In this document: in pieces, positions 1 through 11,324 of the stretch
Position numbering within the stretch: position 1 is the stretch's first letter
How the letters are laid out: the number at the start of each line of letters is the position of its first letter
DNA from: Isoetes taiwanensis
Lineage: Eukaryota; Streptophyta; Lycopodiopsida; Isoetales; Isoetaceae
Direction of reading: 5' to 3'
Assembly (NCBI GenBank): GCA_021234155.1
Contig: JAJEKV010000060.1
Coordinates: forward strand, 8,266,323 to 8,330,322
Length of the DNA stretch: 64,000 bases
The notes under the pieces: generated by a model
Databases searched by the model: none
What the model saw: the letters and a program-made list of their open reading frames with translations, nothing else
Told to the model about the DNA's origin: nothing
Position numbers and translations under genes: made by a program

Positions 1-695
1 CCCCTCCAATTTTGAATCAGCCTCCAAAATGTGGGATATTTCTTCCCCTGTTCATGCTGGTAGGTAAGCTTTGTGGGATATTTAAGTTTCTTTGTGTCCT
101 TTACATAGGGTTCCATTTGCCGGCCGTTCTATCATGGATCCAGTGATTCTCGGAATGATTGCCATGTTGTTGCATGCTCTTACCATTAGAGGTAATTTGA
201 GATCTCCTTTTGTCCCCATAAGAATCCTCCAATAGAATGACTACTCTACATCAAACTGCAATTAATGCAGCATTAACAACTTCATTCTTTGTCGTTTTTT
301 CCCTATAACTTTTGATCTACTCATGAAAATCTTTGGCGTTTGTTGCATTAGATCTGAGAATGAAAAGATCTTTCAAGTGATATATATGGTTATGATGTAT
401 TTCAATACAAAATACATATGTGTTAACCTTAAAAAATATGGTTTTTGTTCTTTTCTTATATATTTACATCCCAAAAAGATATAATAATGTGTTGTCATTA
501 GAAAGATCTTGAGGAGGCGAATCCATTGCCACAAATAGTGTTGAATCCGGGTTTTTGATCAAAAGTTATAGTAGAAAAATGACCTTTGCAAAAGTTAGTT
601 AGAAGCGCATTAATTCTAGCGCCACATAATACTAGAATAAAATACTGCTTGGAGCTCTTCTCTTATTGGACAGTTTAAAAAGCTGATGTGGCTTT
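1..695. other. Non-coding or unresolved segment
   Basis: No recognisable gene. Bases 1-230 read like short exon pieces separated by intron-like sequence, but I cannot assign them. The plus strand at about 185-226 encodes the peptide IRGNLRSPFVP, which recurs on the minus strand at about 703-745 as IRGNLRSHFVP (see the inverted repeat entry). The rest is AT-rich. Confidence 0.4.
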
Positions 696-745
696 TTAAG
701 CATCCCTTAATGGGACAAAATGAGATCTCAAATTACCTCTAATGA
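185..745. repeat. Imperfect inverted repeat, arms 185-226 and 703-745
   Basis: The left arm contains attagaggtaatttgagatc, and the same sequence is found in reverse complement near 724-744, with similarity continuing through a ttttgtccc block. The arms are about 40 bp and about 475 bp apart. The right arm lies just downstream of the Myb-like gene on the minus strand. It may be a duplicated exon end or an internal inverted repeat of a DNA transposon; I see no target-site duplication. Confidence 0.5.
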
Positions 746-813
746 ATCGGATTCGCATTCCAAAGGTTCTGTTTGCAGCTTCTTGAGCTAAATGAGCTTG
801 AAGACCCAATGAA

Positions 814-1760
814 TCAATCTGCAATATCTTCATCAATCTGCAATCTGGACTTCTTTCTGCCAGTTGGTTTTCCACAAACTCCAGGTTGATTGCATGCTGC
901 AGATCTAGGGCTGGAGGAATCTGTGTTGTTACCTGTGGGAGTTCGACTGTTTGGCATTTCATGCATTCTTGGGCTACCTGAATTATCTATGTTGACATTG
1001 ACATTGGGAATGTCTTCAGTACTCTCAAAGTGGTCATCGAAAGTAGCAACAGATCCAACTGTCTCAAAGAAACTGTCAGAAAAAATAGTGTGCAAATCTG
1101 CAACCTCAAAAGCTTCATTTCCGAAATCCCCATCATCACCAGCCCCTGGAATGGGGTTATCAGATGTCACTCCATATTTTACTTCTTCCATTCTTTCATA
1201 CCACTGCCAGCTTGAAGGCTCTGAACCCGTTTGACTAGAAGCCTCTTTCTCATCCTTGAATTTTGCATGTAGTTTATCCCATTTGTTCTTCAGTTGCCTA
1301 ACTTCTACTAGTCCATCAACAATTGGTTGTAATTTCACAAGAATTTCTCTCCTTTGTGAATTAGAAAGATTGAGGCCATTAGTAACGGTTTCATTTCATT
1401 GAGAAGATTCGGAAGGTGGAAACACCCATCACACATCCATTGGATTGGAGCCTTCCTATTCTTTGTGTCAATTTGCTTGGGATTTTCTTTTTCTTGAACA
1501 ACAAGAGCCATTGAATTATCGGGCTGAGAAGAATCACTCACAGTACTGGGAGGTGCTTGGATTTCGCTAAAAACTCGCTTGCATCTCCTTTCCTTTGGCT
1601 CTTTTGCTGTTACAATTGGCTCAGAATTTGTCTCCAAATCCACATTCATTGAAATCTGCCCTGTCATCTTTCGTGTCTTCCTTGGAGCCATTTTCTCAAT
1701 GCGAGGAGGCACAAAGGGTTTGCTGCTTGATGGCAAGGCAGATCTAGTTGCCTTAGACAT
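814..1760 (-). pseudogene. Myb/SANT-like (trihelix-type) DNA-binding protein, frameshifted
   Basis: Two minus-strand ORFs abut. The upstream one (1760 to 1335) starts MSKATRSALPSSSK, is basic and Ser/Pro-rich, and reaches QWMCDGC. The downstream one (1338 to 814) begins near KLQPIVDGLVEVRQLKNKWD and carries a W-rich helix around QWYERMEEVKYG. Together they match the layout of plant Myb/SANT-like domain proteins (L10-interacting MYB type), including relatives that accompany PIF/Harbinger transposons. The frames differ by one base around 1385-1395, next to a short A run, so either one base is missing or the gene is dead. The C-terminus (GRKKSRLQIDEDIAD) is basic then acidic. The family call is from motif memory and whether it is host or transposon is open. 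Confidence 0.5.
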
Positions 1761-2191
1761 TGGAGTCTATAGAAATCAAGCTAATCAACCAAGAAACAAT
1801 ACCTGCCGGGCTAGAATTTGATAACAGAACAATGTAAGATCGAATTCAAATGAATTAACAAGGATTGAAAGGGCTGAGAAATACCTCTAGACTGGAAATC
1901 AATAGCGCGGATGGAAGAATTAAGGGGAATTCAAGGAATTGTACGGCATTGAAGACCAAGAAACAGGGGAAAATGGCGCCCCTGAATTTCGATGAGGGAA
2001 AGTTTTCAGTCATGAAATTCAGGCGACATAATTTTAGGGGGTTGTTAAGTTAGTGGTTAATGGAAGCGGCTCTAATGGCTGTTGAGGCGAATCATCTCTC
2101 AAGGTGAGAGTTGAGTTTTTCCACTCACCATCTCTCATTATCTCTCACCTCTCTATTCTCTCTCACCTACTCTAAGTCAACATGTGGCCAA

Positions 2192-2195
<4 letters not shown>
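1761..2195. other. Upstream region of the Myb-like gene
   Basis: No coding region found. It probably holds the 5' leader or an intron of the minus-strand Myb-like gene. The right half (2090-2190) is rich in ctctcac motifs that grade into the microsatellite. Confidence 0.3.

Positions 2196-2267
<72 letters not shown>
2196..2267. repeat. (CT)n microsatellite, about 72 bp
   Basis: Uninterrupted TC/CT dinucleotides. The long Leu/Ser and Arg/Glu ORFs across it are translations of the repeat and not genes. Confidence 0.98.
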
Positions 2268-2270
<3 letters not shown>

Positions 2271-2280
2271 CTCCTTATCC

Positions 2281-3002
2281 TTGATGATGTTGGCGGTTCC
2301 GGACATGATGCCACTTGAAATGAAAGCTATATATTGCACATTAAAATATGTGGCAAAGGTCATTGAGATGGAAAATGATAGGCTCCAAGAGATTAGCTAT
2401 GGAACAAAGCAAGGTAAAAGGCTGGTATGCGGAACCTACAGAAATGGCTTGGGAAATGGGGCATGTCAATTGATAGTGTACCCAATGATCAAAGCGATAT
2501 TACGAATGGGTGAAAATTAATGTGCAACATAAAATGTGGAGTAATCCTGGAACAAAGATGAGCTTTTACAAGAAGGTAGTTAATCCCAATTTATGTGCAG
2601 CGCCCCACCTTGCAGGCAAAGTCTCATACAAGAAAAGGCATATGATATGCAGATTAAGGCTAAGTTCTCATCATTTGGGGGAGTAGAGGTTGGAAGATGG
2701 GGAATCTTCAAGATCTGAGGCATACATCACCCGTATGTGGAGATGATGAGATAGAGGATGAGAATCATTTGGTATTACATTGTCCTGCTTACCAGAATCT
2801 TAGAGATCTCTATAGTATTCCAGATAATATCTCTTTGCATGATTTCTTTGGAAAACCGGTCCACACTATTGGAAATTTCTTAACAGATGTGATGAAGATG
2901 AGAGAATTATCCATTAAAATTATAGGCAAGCTGTTGGGCGACTATGAAAAAAGAAGCGAGCCTAATGATGCCCCACTTGAGGGCATATTAGATGATATAT
3001 GA
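2281..3002 (+). pseudogene. Non-LTR retrotransposon (LINE) 3' end, degenerate
   Basis: Read across frames, 2420-2690 gives pieces such as LQKWLGKWGMSIDS, KMSFYKKVVNPN and RLRLSSHHLGVEVGRW. The open frame from 2697 continues with RHTSPVCGDDEIEDENHLVL, then HCPAYQNLRDLY. The order W..KWG, SHxLxxExGRW, CxxC-like, EDExHLVLHCPxY is the C-terminal region of many LINE reverse transcriptases, with the Cys/His putative zinc-binding segment at about 2740-2800. Several frameshifts separate the pieces. The RT core is not present, so this is a 5'-truncated copy. Confidence 0.7.
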
Positions 3003-3070
3003 TTGAGCAATATTGTGCGTAGAATGTCTTTGTCTTCTAGACCTGATAGTCTCATAGACATAATAAACAT

Positions 3071-3230
<160 letters not shown>

Positions 3231-3263
3231 AGGGGGCGGGCACCCGGTACCTCCCACAAATGG

Positions 3264-3753
3264 TGTTAGTCACGTGCCTCACATGCAGGGACTATTCATG
3301 CATCTGACGGATCGGGTCAAGGCCAGGGGATCCCTGTCGGTAGCCAGGTCAGTGGAGTCAAAGGCTCCCGTGAAAGACCAAGCGGACCCACCTTGACTAA
3401 GACCCACGCTGGCGTCAACAAAAGCGGCCTTTCGGACAAGTGGCGGACGTCCTTGCGTCGGCGTCGGCGTGATTCGGGCTTTTCAAAGGCACCCGGCATT
3501 CACACCAAATCGGGCCTTCTTCGAGGGAGTCGGCACGAAATCAATCGAGGTGTCTATATTGGGCCAAAACCCATTGTACTATATATATGAGTAGAGCTAG
3601 CACATGAGTTTTGAGTCTTGTCTCATTTTGGGTTTTCTCGATTTGAGAGCTCATGTATCTTCATTGACATCAAGGAAGCTTATCATTGTGATCTCATTGT
3701 TCTCTTTTGTTTTCTTTTCCCTTTCCTTTGTTTTTCTTGCAAATCCCGTGACA
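3264..3753 (+). repeat. 5' LTR of retrotransposon 1
   Basis: It begins tgttagtcac and ends cccgtgaca (TG...CA). It aligns with 28299-28787 through shared blocks such as tgtctatattgggccaaa and gagtagagctagcacatgag. Many mismatches are CGG here against CAG in the 3' LTR. I found no canonical tRNA primer-binding site immediately after it. Confidence 0.85.
3577..3590 (+). promoter_or_regulatory. Candidate TATA box in the 5' LTR
   Basis: tactatatatatga is conserved in both LTRs of retrotransposon 1 (also at about 28606-28619) and lies about 165 bp before the LTR end. That is a plausible core promoter position for Pol II transcription of the element. Confidence 0.5.
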
Positions 3754-4067
3754 TAGGTCCCGGTTGTTCTCTGTTTAGATCCAAGGGTCCTCCGCAGGGT
3801 TTGTCTTGCGCGAAGTTCAGAACCCACCCCAAACAAAGTCGCATTTGCCGGGTCGATCTTTCTTTTCTTTCCATCATGTAATGCTTTCGAGGTTTCACTC
3901 TGAAGAACTTCTTTGCCAAGCGGCCTCGGCCGGGCGCCATCAGCGGCGAGGTTGTTGGGATATGTATGATTCTGCTTATGACATTGAGGGTGGTCGTCTC
4001 GGCTCGCGAGCTCGGTCGGCACCTCCTACCCTTAGATGCTCATTCGTGACCGGGGTCTCCCCACGTA
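3754..4067 (+). other. 5' leader of retrotransposon 1
   Basis: Untranslated leader between LTR and gag. The block at 3777-3836 (gatccaagggtcctcc...) has a diverged orphan copy at 32205-32275. No convincing tRNA-complementary stretch was found. Confidence 0.5.
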
Positions 4068-5484
4068 TTGTCGTCATTGCTCACAACCGCAATCTCCACA
4101 ACATACCCCTTTCAGCCCGCGCCTCACTATTTCCGGACTCACAGCCCGGCACCTATATCACTATTCCTTGGGGCCACACACCTCTTCCGTCACAACCTTC
4201 TTCACCTCCTGTTTGGAATGGGCTACCATCATGTCACCTTTGGCCCTTCCCTCGTTCATGGCATTCCAACTTCTCCATCTTTTCAGCATGCTCTTCCCGT
4301 TTTATCAAACCACGGATCTCAAAGCCCAATGAGGGCGGCTCTCAGGCCCTTCCCCACGGATGCTACTTTTTATGGACCACCAGGTTTTTCAGTCCCACCC
4401 CTTGCACTCGGTCTGAGCGCATTACCACCTCTATATGCTTCTACATATCCTCAATCAAATCCACATCTATGCTCAAGTTCCGCCTTCATCTCCTACTCAT
4501 AATTTGAAGTGACTTATCCCACTTTTGGCAACACTAAAGGCAAACCTGCGGATCAAAGTGCCCGGCACACATGGAGAATTTGAAGCCTTGGCCATTCCCT
4601 TACGAGCGGTCATGCGCAGCCACAACTCAAATTTCATATCTTTTTAAACCCACTTTCGGAGGCCCCTCATCGATGGTTAATGGCCAATAAGAGTCACTTG
4701 GAAACAAAGTTGGCAAGAAATGAAAACTGCCTTTCTGTCTCATTATGGCACCACGGACGATGATCAGTTACTCCTTAAGCAACTCAATGACCTTCAACAA
4801 GAGCCCACGGAGTCCGCCCGGGATTTTGCGGACCGTCTTCACATTCTTGTCAGGTAAACTCGAGGAGTACCCCACGCAGTGCGGATCCTCGTGTTTTTGC
4901 TGCGGGGCCTTCCTCCGGCCATTAAGCCTCATGACCGAATACACCGTCCCAAGTCTGGAGCAGGCCATTGAACCGGGTCAATCACTTTCGGTCAATGTTT
5001 CTTCTCGGGTGTTGCTCTGCGAGAACTCCCTTTCATGCCCCGTCATGGTTCCTCGAACTCTGTTCAACCTCGGCAAGCAAATCCACAGCGCTCACATCTG
5101 GTGTACTATTTGTAAATATCAAGGTCATCGGCAAATGAATACAACGCCTCAATGGACCTCCTCATTTGTAAAAGATGTAATATGTGCAATCATGCCCACG
5201 GAAAAATGCACCGCGATCTCATCCTACACCTTTTTTTCGTAATAAAATGGTCTTTCAAGTCGGACCACCCCTCAACAATAGGCTGTCATATCAGCCTCAA
5301 AGAATATCCAACTCAACAACAGCCGCCAGCCAACATCAACAGTAATTTCAAAAAATTGCGAGGACAAGGCAACCGTCCTCCCTTTGATCCTTCAAAAGCT
5401 CAATGTTATCATTGTCATGAATGGGGTCACACCACTCGGGCGTGTCCTCAAGCGCCTCAAGTTCAAGTTCAACTTCGAGGTTGA
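4068..5484 (+). pseudogene. gag of retrotransposon 1, frameshifted
   Basis: The N-terminal part (4068-4502) is a Pro/Ser/Leu-rich stretch. About 4700-4855 reads as a capsid-like Retrotrans_gag segment (WQEMKTAFLSHYG, then LNDLQQEPTESARDFADRL) before a stop at 4857. A later frame carries a CCHC zinc knuckle, CYHCHEWGHTTRAC (5404-5445), typical of nucleocapsid. At least three frame changes and several stops interrupt it, so no full Gag can be made as written. Some breaks may be base-call errors (see findings). Confidence 0.7.
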
Positions 5485-5537
5485 ATCAATCGGAAACTAC
5501 GTAAAGCTCCCACGGCTTATCAACTCTCGGGTGGCCA

Positions 5538-6335
5538 ATGAGAAAATGGGGCCCTCGTCTGTTTTTGAGAAAGCCTCCTCGGCCGCCTCAACAACGGCCC
5601 TCGGCAAGGCTGCGTCTACTTCAATCCTATGGATCAACAAGCTCGGGAGGAGATTTATCGGGCTCTCAACCCTCATCCCAACAGTCCAATTGGGTTGGTC
5701 TTGTCTCGCGTCACACACGGGCTTCACGCCCTTTGACCATCATTCCTCATGACACACAACCTGCTTTTGCTGTGGAAACTGTCCCTCATGACGATGAAAA
5801 AAAAGTTCACTTCGCACCTGGTCTTGATAAACTTATGCCTCACGTCATGCCTAAAGTGAGACAAAGTATTCTGAAACTCATGCAGGCTGCGGAAGGTCGC
5901 TCATTGGCAAATGTTCATGCCACCACGAGCTCTCAGCGGCGTCGAGCCTACCGATCATCATCCACCAATGCACGCTCTCAGCCATATCCAAATATTGCTG
6001 CTGAGGTCGAGCTTCTCAAAGAAGTTTCAGCTTCTTTACCACAGTCCCCAGCTCCGTTGGACCCTGCGGACCCCTTTTCCCATGTTCCCTTGGAACTTCA
6101 GGAAGAACTTGCAAAGATCAAGATTCCTTTGAGCCTGGCCACTATTTTGAAACTCATCCCACTCTCAAAGATCGGTTACCTCTTCCCACGGTTACGGTTG
6201 GAGTTGTTGCGACTTCAACACCACCCTGTGCATGCCACGGTTGGGCAATCAACATATATCAATCATGTCCAAATTGATGGTGGTAGTGCCGTCAATCTCA
6301 TTACCGATAAACTTCGGGAAGCAATTGGGCATTAA
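5538..6335 (+). pseudogene. Protease region of retrotransposon 1
   Basis: 265-codon open frame. The first half is low-complexity linker. Near its end is HVQIDGGSAVNLIT (about 6265-6305), the retropepsin active-site motif of Ty3/gypsy proteases in its D-G-G form. The frame stops shortly after (LREAIGH), and the remaining protease sequence (IKLANGHIRAP, ILGPADQLVITDGHLNATMD) is found in other frames to about 6680. Confidence 0.7.
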
Positions 6336-7900
6336 ACAATTATATACCGTATGCCCCTTATGACATCAAATTGGCAAATGGCCATATCCGCGCGCCCTCA
6401 AAGGCGTCACTCCTCTTCTCCACATCAGCATTGGTGATCTCAAATTCCCCTTGGAATTTGGTGTTTGAAAAGCGAGGAGAAGATCCTAGTGATTATGAAA
6501 TGCTGGTTGGGCGACCTTTTCTCCGCCCAGGGGCTAAGAGTATTCATTCTTGGGCCCGCGGACCAACTTGTTATCACCGATGGCCATCTCAATGCCACAA
6601 TGGATGCAGAAATCGGCCAATTGATCTGCAATCGAGAATGTTTGAACCTTCCATCTCCCAACCCCGACCTCTGAAGAAGCCCAAAATATTTATCATGTTC
6701 AAGCTCCTCCAGTAGGTCTACCTCTCCTCTTACCCCGGTATCTTTGATCCACAGGGGTGACATGGCCTTCGATCGGGACCAGGCCGTGGCGGCTCTCTTG
6801 GACCCTTACCTAGCTTCCCGCAATCGCATTCCACGTCTTGATCATTTTTCTGATCCACTTCCTTCCTCCGAGACAGTTGATGTTCATACCGTCATGAAGC
6901 AACCCTTGCTTGATGGCGCCGGCCAGCCTCTTTTCTTCCACGGCGCAACACGCCGCTTCCTCCTCGCCATGCCAGACCTCACGCTCATCACGTTCCGAGG
7001 ACCGGAGGTTGTTCCTCACATTCAAACTCCGAGGTGGAAGTCGTGGACATTGGAAACAATCAACCCGGTCCGGCTTAGGCGCTAAACTTCCACCCGACCT
7101 ATAAAGCACGCTACCGTGTGATTGCGTTCAAGAAATTCAAACATATTTTTTAAACTTGGAGCTACAAAGACCTTCGGGTATCAAAAAGAATTGGGGAACT
7201 CACCATTCCTACCAAATATGATGCAAGACCCATCTAGCAATGACAGTACAGGCTCAACCCAAATTACCGCGTGACCGAATCAAAGGCTGAAATTGACAAA
7301 CTCTTGGTCGCTGGCCTGATTTATGAGGTCAAACATTACGAATGGGTGAGCCCAATCGTCATAGCTCTCAAACACAATGGTAAGATCCGCATTTGCGTGG
7401 ATTCTGAAAACTCAATCAAGCCACGGGCGTGATCACTTTCGCTTCCCTTCATCGGGCCGGGTTCTTGAAGAAGTTCTTTGGTCATGAGATGTACTCTTTC
7501 ATGGATGGTTTTTCCGGTACAATCAAATTTCTATCAAGCAAGAAGATCAACTCAAAACTACCTTCACCACCCGGTAAGTACTTTTTTACCTACAAGGTGG
7601 TCCCTTTTGGGTTGTCAAACTCTCCTTCAACTTTTCAGCATCATGCTCTCCGTCTTTCCGCGACTTTATGAAGGATAAACCTTTTCTTCAGATCTTTCAA
7701 GATGACTTTTTCGCCTCTGACTCCATGGATGATCACTTGGACAAATTGGAGCTTGTTTTTCAAAAATGTGATGAATCGGCATTAGTCTCAATCCCGAAGT
7801 GCACCTTCTGCGTCACCTCTCGTTACGTTGGGTCATGTGGTCGTAAGAAAGAAGGCATCACCACGATCCCGCTTAAAATCGAGTTCGCGTACTAAAAGCC
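6336..7900 (+). pseudogene. Protease C-terminus to reverse transcriptase of retrotransposon 1, broken
   Basis: Short ORFs in changing frames. RT pieces: GLIYEVKHYEWVSPIVIALK with IRICVDS (about 7300-7410), then YSFMDGFSG (about 7492), then VVPFGLSNSPSTFQ (about 7597-7640), then the catalytic segment FQDDF (about 7695-7709), which fits the YxDD/FxDD box with Q at the variable place, followed by IPKCTFC. The order is right for Ty3/gypsy RT, but several frame changes and missing stretches (between 7420 and 7470) mean no active enzyme from this copy as written. Confidence 0.75.
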
Positions 7901-7929
7901 TCAAGCGCTTAATATCAAAGAGACACGCT

Positions 7930-9837
7930 CTTTCCCGGTAAGGTAAATTACTATTTCACCTTCATTCACGGACTTGCGGCTATAGCTGACCCCATTCATA
8001 AACTCACGGTGATGAATCCACTTGGGCTTGGAATTCCCAAGCGAAGTCGCTTTTCGGCGATTGAAGCTGGCATTACTACGTGCCCCTGGTCCTTGTTCCT
8101 GCTCAATGGGACAGGCCTTTCCATGTTCATATTGATGTTTCTACCTTTGCCATTGGTGCTGTTATCTCTCAGGCCTATGATGAAACCACGGATAAACCAA
8201 TCCGCTATGCCAGCCGGAAACTAAATCCTGCTGAGCGCAACTACTCTGCCACGGAACGGGAAGCCTTGGGCTTAGTCTTTTGTGTCCAACGTTTCCGACA
8301 TTATTTGCTGGGAAGCCAGATCAAGTTCTTTGTTGATCATCAAGCTCTTCTTTATTTGATCAACAAAGCCACGCCCACGGGTAGAATTGCTCGTTGGGTC
8401 CTCCTTCTGCAAGAGTTCGCTCCCTTCGAAATTGTTCATAAGGCAGGCAAATCTCATGTGGTGCCTGATTATCTTTCACGCATCCACACGGATGATCCGT
8501 CCACGGGTGTTTTGGATACCTTTCCAGACGCTCAATTGTTCCTGGTCACGGCCACGCCCCATTGGTTTCACCACTTTCAGCAATATCTTCTCACTGGTGC
8601 TCTTCCTCCCGCCGATCCGACACTCTCTCCAGACAAGCTTCGCTCCCGCCACCGTCAGTTTCTCCGTGAGGTCCGTGACTATACCATGGTTGCAGGCCAT
8701 TTGTACAAACGCGGCAAAGACATGGTCCTCAGACGTTGTGTCCTCCCTCACGAGGTGCCTGATATTGTTCGCCAAGCTCACGATGTACTTGGTGGTGGTC
8801 ATTTTAGTGGTGACGTTACGGCACGCAAAATTCTTTTGGCAGGATACTTCTGGCCCACGCTCTTCAAAGATGCCCACGCTTATGCTCGCACGTGTGACGT
8901 CTGTCAGCGTGTGGAAAAACCCACGGCCCGTGACGCTCTTCCATTGATGCCGGTCGCCACGCCACATCCCTTCAGCAAATGGGGAATGGATTTTGTAGGG
9001 CCCATGGACCCACCGGCGCGGCACACCCGTGCCCGCTATATTTTAGTCATCACGGATTATGCTACCAAATGGGCAGAAGCTTGTGCACTTCCAGACAATA
9101 CGGCTGCCAGCACAGCCAAGGTCCTCTACACGCATATCATCACGCATTTTGGTTGTCCCACGGAACTTGTTAGTGATCGTGGCGTGCATTTTGTCAACCA
9201 TACCATTAAGGAGCTGACGGATTATCTTCACATCCAACACCGAAAGAGTACACCCTATTATCCTCAAGGAAAGGGCTTGGCTGAAAGTACCAACAAAACA
9301 CTCATCACAGTTCTCAAGAAAATTTGTGATGCTTCACGCACAGATTGGCAGGAAAAGTTGCCTACTGTTCTTTGGGCTTACAACACTAGTTTCAAAATAG
9401 CTACGGGTCACACTCCTTTCAAACTGGTTTATGGTCAAGAAGCTCTCATGCCTTTTGAATACATTCTTCCCACTCTCCGTTTTCAACTTGCTACAGCCCA
9501 TAATCCATCTGTTGCACTCAAGGAAAGGGTTTATCAATTGGAACAGTTGGATGAACTTCGGCGTGATGCTTACATTCGTGTTCTTCATGGCCACCGGTTG
9601 CAGAAATCATTGCATGACAAACGACTTAAGACAAAAACATTCAACGAAGGAGATTTGGTTCTTCTTTATGATTCCCGTTACAAAAATTTTCCGGGCAAGT
9701 TAAAGTTTCATGGCTTGGTCCTTATCAAATTGTTCAAGTAGTGCAACCCAAATAAGCCAAGCTGGCGAATTAGATGGCACCCCATTACCTACATTAGTTA
9801 ATGGCTTTCGCCTCAAACAATTTCATACAACAGAAAG
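7930..9837 (+). CDS. RNase H-integrase part of pol, retrotransposon 1
   Basis: Open frame 8080-9741 (553 codons); homology starts a little earlier in another frame (NYYFTFIHGLAAIAD, about 7945) and ends a little later (VNGFRLKQFHTTES, to about 9837). RNase H: HVHIDVSTFAIGAVIS, ERNYSATEREALGLVF, FFVDHQALLYLINK. Integrase: zinc-binding HH-CC (GGGHFSG, then CDVCQ), catalytic D in KWGMDFVGP, D in SDRGVHF, E in GLAESTNK, then a C-terminal GDLVLLYDSRYKNFPGKL. All three DDE residues are present. The AESTNK box is preceded by KGL where the sister element has NGQ. Integrase inserts the element cDNA into the host genome. Confidence 0.88.
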
Positions 9838-10813
9838 TGACAATCATCCACCAGATCTTTGTTCCGCACCGCACCACAACGGATAGTGATTAACAAGCGG
9901 CATCTTTATATTATAGAGGTGAAATTTTTACAAAATGTGAGCAGAGCCCATCTATTTCGCTATGGGCGTGAGCCCTATTTACAAAAACGGGCTGAGAGCC
10001 CTATCTACTAAGTCCTAAGGAGAAAAACTCCTCTACTCCGATTTGGAGCGAGGGTGATACGCAGGATGTGGTAGTAATTAAGCCCGGATCCCAAATAAGG
10101 TGAATCACCACCTCCATCCCGTTGGTAAGGGGTCGGGATGCTCAGCCATCCCGCACACCACCGGCCCATGGCAATGGCACCGCCCGAGGTCAAGCGGTCC
10201 ATCTTGCATGTAATCCACTCCGGCGGTTAGACGGCATAGTGCACTTGTCGCGCGGTCCGGCAAACATCGGAAGCGCATCGGGTATCTCGGCTTCCACCCT
10301 TGTTCGTCTTATATAGCCAACCGACCTCCTGCCGACGTGGACCAATCGAAATTTAAGCCAACGTGTTACAATGCAAGGCTCTTTCTAATTCCGGAATCTT
10401 TTCCCGTAGCATATCTAGCCATGGTACCTTCTCGACACCTTCGTTTAATGATATCCCACTTGAGTTGCGGCACTAAATGCCATTCCTTCTTTTCATGCCC
10501 GTCGCACATTAATGTGTGTCCTTTAGCCAATTTGTCACATCCGATCATTCTCTTAAGTTTCATCTCCACCGTTCATTCCTTCTCCCTTTACCGCTTGGGG
10601 ACTTAGCCAAAATTTTGCCCCTCAATCGCCTACTTTGCATCTCAATAGCCACTGGCATCATCAGCAGTTCTGCGGTTAAGCCCTCATCATGCCCCTTAGC
10701 CTACACTTTGGCGCCCTAAAACCTTTTTAAATATATCTGCGCCTTAGTCTTACGTTCTCAAATCTAAGCTATCTCCGAACCAAGTTCCTTACACGTTTCG
10801 GCGCTTCTTCGCC
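9838..10813 (+). other. Spacer between pol and the 3' ORF of retrotransposon 1
   Basis: No domain recognised. It contains small ORFs in shifting frames with no similarity I know, and direct echoes such as gagccc-ctatt(t/c)(a/g)c around 9950-10005. It may include the degraded N-terminus of the 3' ORF. Confidence 0.4.
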
Positions 10814-11324
10814 ATGGCTGCACCCAAATTTCCTACATTTCAAGCTTACGCTCCAAAGGGATCGACTCTTTTTCGAAGTCATGTCTTTCTCGGCGCCCAC
10901 CTTTTCGCGAGGCCCTTGTTGGTCCGAGTCGGGAAGTAGCGAATGCCGAAACTTTACAATTCTCGCAAATGGAGCTCCCTGCCCCAAATCGGAACAATTA
11001 AGCGGTTATCGCTCACATCGTCAACAGCCCTAAGGACTTGCTACGGTGGTCGATGGCACCACCATTTTGCTCACCACGACCTTTGATTTACGAGGTATTC
11101 CGTATTCCCTTGCAAAAACCTTTTGTATCTTGGGCCGCTTTACAGGACATGGGCGTCACTGATTCGTTGCTCCTTCATTATCAAGCAAACCAAAGCATCG
11201 CCTCACCAATATTGCAAAGTCACATGACACTTTTGTGAAGTTTCTGTGGCGAAATTGCTTGGTATTCTATCAAGAACACCCACATCAATAAGCCGTTCTA
11301 TAATATGGTGATATCTGCTCCAAT
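10814..11324 (+). pseudogene. 3' extra ORF of retrotransposon 1, N-terminal part
   Basis: A possible start MAAPKFPTFQAYAPKGSTLF lies at about 10814. Later, in another frame, LIYEVFRIPLQKPFVSWAAL (about 11080-11140) leads toward TNIAKSHDTFVKF. The DGTTILL...LISEVFRIP pattern is shared with the 3' ORF of element 2 (CTGHTI...LIQKALRIP, about 19845-19915), so this is one aORF family. The ORF is cut at 11324 by the nested cluster and resumes at 25836. The unrelated 5-bp duplication CCAAT marks the cut. Confidence 0.6.
11320..11324. repeat. Target-site duplication CCAAT, left side
   Basis: Pairs with 25836-25840 at the far end of the nested cluster. Five bases is the usual Ty3/gypsy duplication length. 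Confidence 0.8.

Noticed and set aside
3778-4022. Overlapping plus and minus ORFs in the element 1 leader
   Set aside because: No domain, conflicting strands, and located in untranslated leader sequence.
8272-9594. Minus-strand and other-frame ORFs inside integrase (for example 8476-9024 minus)
   Set aside because: Shadows of the 8080-9741 frame, which has all RNaseH and integrase motifs.
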